A DNA stretch of 5,295 bases, taken from positions 4,432,104 through 4,437,398 of the forward strand of contig CP070700.1 in the NCBI GenBank assembly GCA_020349865.1, read 5' to 3'. The position numbers and the translations under genes were made by a program. The notes under the pieces are model-generated. The model was not told the origin of the DNA and did no database searches. It saw nothing but the letters and a program-made list of their open reading frames with translations. The stretch is from Desulfobacteraceae bacterium. Its GTDB lineage: Bacteria > Desulfobacterota > DSM-4660 > Desulfatiglandales > Desulfatiglandaceae. Position 1 is the stretch's first letter. Every line of letters begins with the position of its first letter. This document shows positions 1 through 4,853 of the stretch, in pieces.

Positions 1-12
1 ACTCTGTTTCAT
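1..12 (-). CDS. possible start of a gene leaving the left edge (4 codons visible)
   Basis: On the minus strand an ATG at 12-10 begins M-K-Q-S and runs off the window. It is preceded directly by the purine-rich AGGAGAGGG (21-13), in which AGGAG is spaced four bases from the ATG, a plausible ribosome binding site. A TATAAT-like -10 lies at 96-91 on the same strand. Four codons cannot identify a product. The call rests only on the start signal and could be chance. Confidence 0.3.
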
Positions 13-162
13 CCCTCTCCTATTGAGATTTGTTGTCTTGAGTGACTTACAACCGATTTCAGGCTGTTTATCTGTCAATTTGATTCCATAATTATATTCC
101 CTTTTTGCAAACCCCCTTTTTACTGATCTGTCAAAAGACTTGCTTACGGATACATAGGCAGA

Positions 163-297
163 CTAGTATCTCTTGATTCCGACTGCTCCCCGGTCGAAAA
201 CTACGGCCCCATTTTTGACCTCGTTAACATCAGCAACAGGGAGAAAACCATATTGGATGCCAAAAGCCGAGTTTTTTGTTGAGTAAATGACCTTTTT
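163..297 (-). pseudogene. possible C-terminal coding remnant, product unknown
   Basis: The minus strand is open for 44 codons between a TAA at 300-298 and a TAG at 165-163, with no ATG. The translation has a natural-looking composition (for example SAFGIQYGFLP, GAVVFDRGAVGIKRY) rather than the hydrophobic or basic bias expected of noise in AT-rich DNA. The open frame begins at a run of seven A residues (299-293 on the minus strand), where an indel could have broken a longer gene. I do not recognise the family. It may simply be a chance open stretch, since 44 codons is not long. Confidence 0.2.
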
Positions 298-421
298 TTA
301 TTATTTATTCTGTATATCTAAGGGTCTCTACAATACTCGGTTGGAAAAAGAGCTTGTCAAAAAGTATGAAAAGTAGGGTAAGAAATAGTTGCTGGAGAAT
401 CATCCTATAAATTCCATGCGA

Positions 422-475
422 TACCGAATTTACGCGGTAATGTCTGTGATCAAGAGGAATACCGGGGATTCGGTA
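422..475. repeat. two similar dyads, TACCG-N8-CGGTA and TACCG-N6-CGGTA
   Basis: Two inverted repeats with the same arms occur 37 bp apart, centre to centre. TACCG (422-426) pairs with CGGTA (435-439), and TACCG (460-464) pairs with CGGTA (471-475). Both are preceded by A and followed by AT, so they are also direct repeats of each other (ATACCG...CGGTAAT). The arms are short and the spacers differ in length and sequence. They could be paired protein-binding sites or short stem-loops; nothing shows which. Confidence 0.35.
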
Positions 476-555
476 ATTCAGAGTCTGAAGCCTTGAAAGA
501 TTGTTTAAGACGCATAAAAGAGATTTCTATACAAGCCCTTTTTCCTCCGCCTGGA

Positions 556-591
556 TCATAGCAATAACCCCCAACCGAAGGGATGCTATGA
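556..591. repeat. 8-bp perfect inverted repeat with inner CCC/GGG pairing
   Basis: TCATAGCA (556-563) is the exact reverse complement of TGCTATGA (584-591). Inside the 20-base spacer, CCC at 568-570 can pair with GGG at 580-582, giving an interrupted stem of 8 + 3 bp in RNA. No T tract follows on either strand, so it is not a standard terminator. It lies 12 bases before a second, stronger hairpin, which suggests a structured leader for the gene at 703. Confidence 0.45.
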
Positions 592-602
592 ACTGAATAT
601 CA

Positions 603-635
603 AGGCCCAATTTCTCATTATGAGAGGTTGGGTTT
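603..635 (+). promoter_or_regulatory. strong 15-bp RNA hairpin upstream of the 703 gene
   Basis: The arms 603-617 and 621-635 pair over 15 positions around a three-base loop (TTA). Eleven pairs are Watson-Crick, and four are G-U wobbles (604/634, 605/633, 611/627, 612/626) that form only in RNA copied from the plus-strand sequence. On the opposite strand they would be C-A mismatches, so the structure points to plus-strand transcription. Only TTT followed by CG comes after the stem, so it is a poor intrinsic terminator. A 10-bp palindrome, GGTTTAAACC, follows at 639-648. It may be a leader structure that controls stability or translation, or a weak attenuator. Confidence 0.45.
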
Positions 636-655
636 CGTGGTTTAAACCTTTATGT

Positions 656-661
656 TATAAC
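656..661 (+). promoter_or_regulatory. possible -10 box (TATAAC) for the 703 gene
   Basis: TATAAC at 656-661 matches five of six bases of the sigma-70 -10 consensus and would start transcription near 668, about 35 bases before the ATG at 703. No good -35 hexamer lies 16-18 bp upstream (TTTCGT at 17 bp). If this is the promoter, the hairpin at 603-635 would lie upstream of the transcript, so the two interpretations compete. Confidence 0.2.
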
Positions 662-702
662 ACCGAGAAAATAGACTCTATCAACAAATAAGGAAAGAAA
701 GG

Positions 703-1077
703 ATGTGCTTTGTGATGAGATTAGGAACTCTGGTCTTAGCTGGTCTTTTACTCGCTTTTGCCATTGGATTCTCACCGAAAAAAGCGAATGGAGAGGAATA
801 CAGAGAGAAAGGATGGGAAATACCTAACTTAGCAGGTAGAAAACCTGAAGTAACAAAGTATGATAAAGATGAAGGCTTCAAAATGGAAGTATTCATGGGT
901 ACTGAGAAGGGAAATATTGCAATATCAAGCAAGAATGGGGAAATTTATGCTTTTTTCTTCGATGATGATATGGATGGCCTATCAGACTATTGCATAGTAG
1001 ACAATGATCGAGATGGAAAATTTGAAACCAAATATCATCGTGGAGAAAAATGGTCCATACCTGAATGGGCGAGATAA
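703..1077 (+). CDS. small exported protein with Asp-rich, thrombospondin-type-3-like Ca-binding loop
   Basis: This is a 124-residue protein that I do not recognise by name. The N-terminus has a basic start and a hydrophobic core (residues 6-24), then KKANG-EE, where a signal peptidase could cut after Gly30; the mature part would be about 94 residues and exported. Residues 87-104 carry Asp in the spacing DxDxDG...D...DxDxDG (D87, D89, D91, G92, D95, D100, D102, D104, G105), as in thrombospondin type 3 and other calcium loops, although no residue completes a canonical EF-hand. An aromatic motif occurs twice: GWEIPNLAGR (37-46) and KWSIPEWAR (116-124), the latter forming the C-terminus. ATG 703 follows AGGAAAG at five bases; ATG 715 (residue 5, MRLGTL) gives a more classical signal peptide with AAAGG 12 bases away. 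Codon use is more AT-rich than in the genes at 1833-4661, hinting at a different origin. Confidence 0.7.
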   Translation: MCFVMRLGTLVLAGLLLAFAIGFSPKKANGEEYREKGWEIPNLAGRKPEVTKYDKDEGFKMEVFMGTEKGNIAISSKNGEIYAFFFDDDMDGLSDYCIVDNDRDGKFETKYHRGEKWSIPEWAR

Positions 1078-1171
1078 CAAAACAATAAAAACGAGTAAAT
1101 GTCGCCTTGAGAAAATTGGCATCAAATGAGAAATTGCTTCAAAATAGGCAAACTTCAGAGGGAGGAGACCT

Positions 1172-1213
1172 ATGTGGCGATCCAAAAGCGAAGTTTTGTC
1201 TAGTCAACCCTAA
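1172..1213 (+). CDS. 13-codon mini-ORF / possible leader peptide upstream of the PA2779-family gene
   Basis: An ATG at 1172 preceded by GGAGG (1161-1165) at six bases opens a 13-codon frame (M-W-R-S-K-S-E-V-L-S-S-Q-P) ending at TAA 1211-1213. The end lies nine bases before the AAAGGAGG of the next gene (1222-1229). The initiation signal is as good as that of the real genes here. The peptide has no stretch of a single amino acid that would suggest amino-acid attenuation. It may be a translated leader or chance. Confidence 0.3.
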   Translation: MWRSKSEVLSSQP

Positions 1214-1234
1214 AAGGAAATAAAGGAGGAATGT

Positions 1235-1645
1235 ATGTACGCAATACGAAAAAGGGCTAAACCTATTAGCATTTTCTTGGCAATTTTCATGCTGGTGCTA
1301 TCAGTTCCCTATCAATCCAGTTTGGCAGGGATGATCGAGACAGAAACCATAATAGATATGGGCCGTGGGCAGGAAGCCCGCAATAATCTTAACAGCATCC
1401 TTGCACGCGAAGATGTACAGTCCGCACTTGTTGCTCAGGGCATTGATCCGCTCCAGGCAAAGGCGAGGATTGACAGCCTCTCTGATGCTGAGGTCATACG
1501 TATTTGCGATAAAATAGATCAGCTTCCTGCAGGAGGCGGAACTCTAGAAACCATATTAATTATCGCATTTCTCACCTTTGTGATCCTTTTGATCACAGAT
1601 ATTATGGGATATACTGACATTTTTCCTTTTGTTAGATCTAAATAA
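1235..1645 (+). CDS. PA2779-family protein (small membrane protein, partner of PA2778-type peptidase)
   Basis: This 136-residue protein matches the PA2779 family as I recall it. It has an N-terminal signal (basic MYAIRKRAKP, hydrophobic 11-24, SLA/G cleavage near 31) and a helical, Gln/Ala-rich middle with the motif LAREDVQSALVAQGIDP and SLSDAEV (55-86). A Gly-Gly-Gly follows at 100-102, then a C-terminal membrane helix (about 105-121) and the tail TDIMGYTDIFPFVRSK. It should be exported and anchored by its C-terminal helix. The start at ATG 1235 is supported by AAAGGAGG (1222-1229) five bases upstream; an ATG at 1231 is out of frame and stops after nine codons. The next gene is the PA2778-type C39-like peptidase, the usual neighbour of this family. 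Its molecular function is not established. Glycines just before the membrane helix recall the double-glycine sites that C39 peptidases cut, but that link is inference. Confidence 0.85.
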   Translation: MYAIRKRAKPISIFLAIFMLVLSVPYQSSLAGMIETETIIDMGRGQEARNNLNSILAREDVQSALVAQGIDPLQAKARIDSLSDAEVIRICDKIDQLPAGGGTLETILIIAFLTFVILLITDIMGYTDIFPFVRSK

Positions 1646-1652
1646 AGCTCTT

Positions 1653-1752
1653 CGACCAAAGGTCGGGTTTGACATGAAGGGCTTTCGCCCCCCTATAACA
1701 CCCAAAGTGAACGATGCCTTATCAGGGGTTTGGGGTACAACTGCACCCCAAA
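1653..1752 (+). repeat. cluster of three short hairpins between the PA2779- and PA2778-type genes
   Basis: Three perfect stems lie in the interval after the PA2779-type stop. CGACC/GGTCG (1653-1657 with 1661-1665, loop of 3), GGGC/GCCC (1679-1682 with 1687-1690, loop of 4), and TTTGGGGT/ACCCCAAA (1729-1736 with 1745-1752, loop of 8). None has a T tract directly after it. They suggest a structured intercistronic RNA rather than protein-coding sequence, and so argue against long N-terminal extensions of the downstream gene. Confidence 0.4.
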
Positions 1753-1774
1753 GAGAATGGCCATTCACCCCCGT

Positions 1775-1801
1775 CCAGAGGACAGGGCATTCTGGCTTTT
1801 T
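1775..1801 (+). terminator. weak terminator or attenuator candidate before the peptidase gene
   Basis: CCAGAG (1775-1780) can pair with TTCTGG (1790-1795; one G-U pair) around a nine-base loop, followed by CTTTTT (1796-1801). A competing hairpin GTCC-AGA-GGAC (1773-1783) uses the left arm, so the two are mutually exclusive. The stem is short and only half GC. If functional it would reduce readthrough from the PA2779-type gene into the peptidase gene, 32 bases before ATG 1833. Confidence 0.25.
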
Positions 1802-1832
1802 CCGAAAGAATCTAAACCGCCACGTGCTCTGC

Positions 1833-2768
1833 ATGTCCAGGGCTACTGCGGTTATTCTATTTCTGGTTGCCAATCTGATACTAACAGATTGCGGTGGTGT
1901 CCGCCATTGCACTTGGCCGCAGCCTGCTGATTATTTTCCGGCTGAATACGAAATTGATTCTATACCCTTTCATCCCCAAAAAGCCTACCAGTGCGGACCT
2001 GCAGCGCTTGCCATGGTCCTCGGATGGAGCGGAATCATGGTGGATCCCGACGCGCTGGCTCCAAAGGTATTTACACCATCACGAAAGGGCAGTCTCCAGT
2101 CGGCAATGATCGGAGTAGCCCGTCGGCAAAGTAGGGTTGCATATCCGATTTCCAGTCCAAATGAGATGCTGACAGAAGTGGCCGCTGGACATCCGGTCAT
2201 CGTGCTACAGAATCTCGGTCTTTCATGGTACCCGGTCTGGCATTATGCGGTGGTTATCGGGTATGACCTCAACCAAGGAATTGTCATCCTGCATTCAGGA
2301 GTGACCTCCCGAAAGCAGCTCACCCTCAGAGTCTTTGAAAATACTTGGGCACGAAGTGACCATTGGGGACTTTTAGTATTGCCACCTTCACGGCTGCCCG
2401 CTACGGCTAAGGAAGGCAGGTATATCTCGGCCGTGTTGGGCCTTGAGAAGGCGCGTCAACGGCGTGCGGCTGTGGAGGGATATAAAGCTGCCCTGGTCCG
2501 TTGGCCTGAAAGCCTTTATGCCCTCATCGGCTTGGGGAACAGCTACTACGCATTGGGCGATCTCGAATCCGCAGAGACTGCTTTCCGTGAAGCAACACGT
2601 CGATCTCCAAATAATGGGTCGGCATTTAACAATTTGGCCCAGGTTCTTTGGGAGCAGGGGAAAAAGCAGGAGGCTTTAGAAGCCGCGCGCAAAGCGGTCT
2701 CAATAGGAGGGCCACTTGCCACTATATATCAAAAGACCCTTGAAGAAATTCAGGCGGAAAAACCTTGA
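1833..2768 (+). CDS. PA2778-family C39-like cysteine peptidase, TPR lipoprotein
   Basis: From ATG 1833 the product is 311 residues. It begins with a hydrophobic signal ending LILTDC-GG (Cys20); the lipobox is acceptable except for Asp at -1, which is unusual. A C39-like papain-fold domain follows. Gln49 and Cys54 lie in FHPQKAYQCGPAALAMVL, with Cys the nucleophile; His137 lies in WHYAVVIGYD. The following strand reads ILHSG (residues 152-156), where classical C39 enzymes have an Asp (DP), as I recall also seen in PA2778 relatives. Two TPR units occupy about 227-294 (SLYALIGLGNSYYALGD, then SAFNNLAQVLWEQGK), likely for protein contacts. It is probably an envelope-bound peptidase acting with the upstream PA2779-type partner. 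The frame is open back to TTG 1629, overlapping the previous gene, with an in-frame ATG at 1674 and GTG at 1824. I chose 1833 because it gives a lipoprotein signal and the upstream part looks non-coding, but its own ribosome binding site is poor, so the start is uncertain. Confidence 0.85.
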   Translation: MSRATAVILFLVANLILTDCGGVRHCTWPQPADYFPAEYEIDSIPFHPQKAYQCGPAALAMVLGWSGIMVDPDALAPKVFTPSRKGSLQSAMIGVARRQSRVAYPISSPNEMLTEVAAGHPVIVLQNLGLSWYPVWHYAVVIGYDLNQGIVILHSGVTSRKQLTLRVFENTWARSDHWGLLVLPPSRLPATAKEGRYISAVLGLEKARQRRAAVEGYKAALVRWPESLYALIGLGNSYYALGDLESAETAFREATRRSPNNGSAFNNLAQVLWEQGKKQEALEAARKAVSIGGPLATIYQKTLEEIQAEKP

Positions 2769-2843
2769 ATTCCTAGCAGCCCGGTATAGGTAAATCAAGG
2801 AGTTTGTGGACTGCTTTCCGTAAAAGTGTGACGATCGGTTATA

Positions 2844-2864
2844 AATTGACAAGCCGGATCAATT
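2844..2864 (+). promoter_or_regulatory. dyad AATTGA-N9-TCAATT overlapping a TTGACA -35 box
   Basis: AATTGA (2844-2849) is the exact reverse complement of TCAATT (2859-2864). The consensus -35 hexamer TTGACA lies within it at 2846-2851. The -10 hexamer at 17 bp (AATTTT, 2869-2874) matches only three of six bases, so promoter strength is doubtful. An operator over a promoter for the SCP2 gene is one reading; transcription would start about 180 bases before that gene. Confidence 0.25.
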
Positions 2865-2983
2865 CCAAAATTTTCCGATTTATTTCAGTATAGATCCTGT
2901 AATCGAAAGTTCTTCGGCTTTTTATTTTTCAATCAGAACCGACTACCAGAAGGTGCTGACAATAGACCCTCTGGAGGACCTTT

Positions 2984-3010
2984 ATGTCTCCTTTTACGGA
3001 AATTGGTTAA
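2984..3010 (+). CDS. 8-codon mini-ORF / possible leader peptide upstream of the SCP2 gene
   Basis: ATG 2984 follows GGAGG (2973-2977) at six bases and reads M-S-P-F-T-E-I-G before TAA 3008-3010. The start signal is strong, and its layout (GGAGG, six bases including ACCT, then ATGT) copies that of the mini-ORF at 1172. There is no evidence of a function for the peptide itself. Confidence 0.2.
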   Translation: MSPFTEIG

Positions 3011-3066
3011 GTCAAGCATTTCTGCAGGGAGGGGCTTGGTAGGGAGCTACTTCAGAAAGGAGGAAG

Positions 3067-3483
3067 ATGATGTATGCCTTTACAAAGGAATGGATCAGTG
3101 CCCTGGCCGAGGCACTGAAAAGGGACGAAGAATACCAGCATAAGGCAAAGGGGTTCGACAGTTCTTTTCAGTTTGTTGCCGAGCCGGTCCCTGAAAAGGG
3201 GGTGCCCGATCAGAGAGCATGTGGCCTGAACCTACCCCAATGCGACGACAACTGGGAGGGAATTCGTTCGGGCACTGATTACATGATGAGTGGTCCATAT
3301 GAGATCTTTCACAAGATCATTAAGAAAAAGATGAGTGCCGTCATGGCCATTACCACAGGAAAGGTCAAGGTAAAGGGAAACCTGGGTAAGCTGCTGAAAT
3401 ACATCGGGGCCACCAACCGCTTTGTACAGGTTCTTGGTCAGATCGAAACCGAATTCGAGGGGGACTTTGGGAAAAGTGCGTGA
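3067..3483 (+). CDS. SCP2 sterol-carrier-like small protein
   Basis: The 138-residue product has the layout of a stand-alone SCP2 domain. An N-terminal helix (residues 6-28) is followed by a strand-rich middle (YMMSGPYEIFHKII, 72-85) and the signature MAITTGKVKVKGNLGKLLKYIG (93-114), with the hydrophobic C-terminal helix FVQVLGQIETEF (119-130). SCP2 domains form a hydrophobic tunnel that binds lipids or acyl chains; in bacteria the ligand is usually unknown. No signal peptide is seen, so it should be cytoplasmic. AAAGGAGG (3056-3063) lies three bases before ATG 3067 and six before the adjacent ATG 3070; the second ATG is better spaced and may be the true start, shortening the product by one residue. 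It faces the minus-strand methyltransferase across a 42-bp gap. With 298 bp upstream it is probably transcribed alone. Confidence 0.8.
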   Translation: MMYAFTKEWISALAEALKRDEEYQHKAKGFDSSFQFVAEPVPEKGVPDQRACGLNLPQCDDNWEGIRSGTDYMMSGPYEIFHKIIKKKMSAVMAITTGKVKVKGNLGKLLKYIGATNRFVQVLGQIETEFEGDFGKSA

Positions 3484-3525
3484 GCCGAGGTTGAACCTGT
3501 AATGACTGAATTTTCTTTCCTATCT
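3484..3525. other. 42-bp gap between convergent genes, no clear terminator
   Basis: The SCP2 gene and the methyltransferase gene end facing each other. The gap holds AGGT-TGA-ACCT (3488-3498), a four-bp stem with a three-base loop, followed 12 bases later by a T-rich stretch (ATTTTCTTTCC). This is too weak to call an intrinsic terminator for either strand. Confidence 0.4.
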
Positions 3526-4179
3526 TTAAACAGCTTTGTAAGAGAGCAGAGTTGAAGCCCCTTGCTCACTAGTTGCCAAGCGCTGGAAAAGGAACTCCCT
3601 CAGGCCGTTGCGGTAGATGAAAGACTTAGCTAGCGTGAACGGGCCAAATGCCTCCAGCACTTCCCGGTTCTGGCGGCTGTAAAAGGGAAGGTCCAGGTGG
3701 TACTGGGGGCGCAGGTACACTCGAAAACGGTCCATGATGACAAAAGAGTTCACCACTGGTGAGACGGCCCCTTCCTCTAATGCAAGCACCATAACCACAC
3801 CACCTAGCTTTACCATGGGGAAACACCGCTCCACAAGCCTACCCGCCTCTTCGTTGTCAAAGTGGTCGATCAGATCCCATAGCAATACTCCGTCAAAGCT
3901 CTCTGGAGGGTAGTCCAGGTACTGCAAGACAAGGCTGGGTGGTTGGCCACTGCGTTGCGCTCGGTGCAGGCGTAAAAACACGTCGCAGACATAGAGTTTG
4001 TTTATTCTATGGGCGAAGAAGGTGATATTCTCCCCGCAAACAGGCCCCACGTCAAGCACTCCTACCTCCTCTCGTCGCTGGAGGTTTTCGACGAATAGTG
4101 GCAAGCCTTTACTAGTATATTCATCTAGCCCAGGCTTAGGAAATATTTCCTCCTGGGACTGAGGGGCGGGGGTGGTCAA
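3526..4179 (-). CDS. class I SAM-dependent methyltransferase-like protein
   Basis: The 217-residue product has a Rossmann-type methyltransferase pattern. Motif I is VLDVGPVCGEN (41-51; D43, G45, G49, looser than the usual GxGxG). An acidic residue ends strand 2 (LYVCD66). Motif IV is FDGVLLWDLIDHFD (95-108), followed by the post-motif GGVVMVLALEEG (126-137). A C-terminal aromatic-rich part (PQYHLDLPFYSRQN, 158-171) may form the substrate side. The substrate cannot be deduced. The start is TTG 4179, overlapping the TGA of the bactofilin gene (4178-4176), with AAAGGGGG (4196-4189) nine bases upstream; no ATG lies nearby in frame. The overlap implies translational coupling, so the enzyme is probably made with the bactofilin and may act on the same envelope or cytoskeletal process. 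Confidence 0.75.
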   Translation of the reverse strand: MTTPAPQSQEEIFPKPGLDEYTSKGLPLFVENLQRREEVGVLDVGPVCGENITFFAHRINKLYVCDVFLRLHRAQRSGQPPSLVLQYLDYPPESFDGVLLWDLIDHFDNEEAGRLVERCFPMVKLGGVVMVLALEEGAVSPVVNSFVIMDRFRVYLRPQYHLDLPFYSRQNREVLEAFGPFTLAKSFIYRNGLREFLFQRLATSEQGASTLLSYKAV

Positions 4180-4661
4180 GTATCACTACCCCCTTTCGCC
4201 TCACCGGTGCGGGTTGCTAGCACCTTGTTCTCTTCAGAAGTCTTCTGCTCAGCGACCTTTCCGATTGGGGCGGCCTTCTTCTTAGGCTCCAGTTCGATGA
4301 CAGCCTTAAGGTAGGCTCCGTCCTCCACTGAGATTCGTTTGGCCTTTATTTCGCCCTCGAAATCCGCCTCCTTGGTAATCTCCACCTTGCCCAGTGACTT
4401 GATGTTGCCAATCAGCCGGCCACTGATAGTCACATTGTTTGCGTGAATCTCTGCCTCCAGATAGCCCTTGGAACCCACGGTGACGTGGTGCTTCTCAAGC
4501 TCGATCTTGCCCTTAACCGAGCCCTGGATGACTAGGTCTTCCTTGCCTTGGATATTGCCCTCAATGGATATATGCTCACCAATGATGGTCTTTTCCTCTG
4601 CAGAGATTGGAGTGGCAGAGGGCTCCTTGCCGTCCTTTATACTTTTGCCTTTTCCCAACAT
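4176..4661 (-). CDS. bactofilin (polymer-forming cytoskeletal protein)
   Basis: The 161-residue protein has a bactofilin (DUF583) domain at about residues 26-124. It is built of short beta-helix rungs with the expected alternating pattern and glycines, e.g. IIGEHISIEGNIQGKEDLVI, then GSVKGKIELEKHHVTVGSKG, then NVTISGRLIGNI. Disordered tails flank it: N-terminal 1-24 (Lys/Ser/Pro-rich) and C-terminal 125-161 (Lys/Ala/Glu-rich). Bactofilins polymerise without nucleotide into membrane-bound filaments that localise cell-wall enzymes, polarity factors or signalling proteins. I chose ATG 4661 because AAGGGGGA lies four bases upstream; the frame extends 21 codons to a TTG at 4724, which has no ribosome binding site. 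It is the middle gene of the pilZ - bactofilin - methyltransferase set and shares its type of G-rich ribosome binding site with the methyltransferase. Confidence 0.92.
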   Translation of the reverse strand: MLGKGKSIKDGKEPSATPISAEEKTIIGEHISIEGNIQGKEDLVIQGSVKGKIELEKHHVTVGSKGYLEAEIHANNVTISGRLIGNIKSLGKVEITKEADFEGEIKAKRISVEDGAYLKAVIELEPKKKAAPIGKVAEQKTSEENKVLATRTGEAKGGSDT

Positions 4662-4736
4662 GTTATCCCCCTTCGGAATAAGAAATTGGCCTTTTGATGA
4701 TTTTCGTTTCCAATCAGGCAGCAAGAAACAAAGTTC

Positions 4737-4853
4737 TTAGTGCCTTACTTGGTTAATACGCTCCCTTATACACACTACCAAAACTTTCAGCTCACTTTTC
4801 TCCATTTGCAGCAGGAAGCTCAGATCAACATCTGTATTCAGACGGATTACCAT
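4737..4853 (-). CDS. possible 38-residue ORF overlapping the 3' end of the PilZ gene
   Basis: In another frame, ATG 4853 opens 38 codons ending at TAA 4739-4737, overlapping the last 29 bases of the PilZ gene. The product (beginning MVIRLNTDVDLSFLL, then MEKSELKVLVVCIRERINQ) looks like a single amphipathic helix pair. The pattern DxDLxFL...ELxxLV vaguely recalls the short DUF3944-type motif, but I would not assign it. No clear ribosome binding site precedes 4853, so expression would depend on coupling to pilZ translation; an internal ATG at 4805 is also poor. It fills most of the gap between pilZ and the bactofilin gene, which supports it weakly. Confidence 0.35.
   Translation of the reverse strand: MVIRLNTDVDLSFLLQMEKSELKVLVVCIRERINQVRH

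Larger units (their letters stand above)
1..702. other. AT-rich intergenic region without a complete gene
   Basis: This 700-base stretch is AT-rich with several homopolymer runs, and no long open frame with a start codon and ribosome binding site was found in it. What it holds is listed separately: a possible outgoing minus-strand start at the left edge, a short open fragment on the minus strand, a pair of dyads near 422-475, and two hairpins between 556 and 635. A TATAAT hexamer is readable on the minus strand at 96-91, about 80 bases before the outgoing start, but no good -35 box sits at the right distance. The second half is best read as the upstream/leader region of the gene at 703. Confidence 0.6.
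2769..3066. other. 298-bp intergenic region before the SCP2 gene
   Basis: No gene of normal size is seen here. It contains a dyad over a TTGACA hexamer (2844-2864), a T-rich stretch after a very weak stem (2904-2930), an 8-codon mini-ORF with a strong ribosome binding site (2984-3010), and the AAAGGAGG (3056-3063) of the next gene. One plus-strand frame stays open from about 2936 into the SCP2 gene, but its composition does not look coding. Confidence 0.5.

Noticed and set aside
416..496. 26-codon plus-strand ORF across the twin dyads
   Set aside because: No ribosome binding site at a usable distance, and the dyads explain the conserved-looking sequence better.
1111..1144. Promoter starting from TTGGCA at 1116-1121
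   Set aside because: No acceptable -10 hexamer at 16-18 bp, and the spacing does not fit sigma-54 either.
1131..1234. A c-di-GMP (GEMM-I) riboswitch suggested by GGCAAAC at 1148-1154 near the PA2779 leader
   Set aside because: The other conserved blocks of the aptamer (GACGCAAAGCC and the GGUUACCG-type end) are missing.
1556..2200. Several overlapping open frames on both strands within the PA2779/PA2778 genes (1556-1912, 1730-1930, 1894-2109, 1985-2200)
   Set aside because: They are shadows of the recognised genes, with no start signals or domain patterns of their own.
4680..4715. ATTGG...CCAAT inverted repeat in the bactofilin leader
   Set aside because: Five-bp arms with a 20-base spacer in AT-rich sequence are expected by chance.
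4662..4724. 21-codon N-terminal extension of the bactofilin to a TTG start
   Set aside because: No ribosome binding site before the TTG, while ATG 4661 has AAGGGGGA four bases upstream and gives a normal bactofilin N-terminus.
4468..4740. 90-codon plus-strand frame opposite the bactofilin gene
   Set aside because: It is the antisense of a clear bactofilin and shows no independent coding signal.
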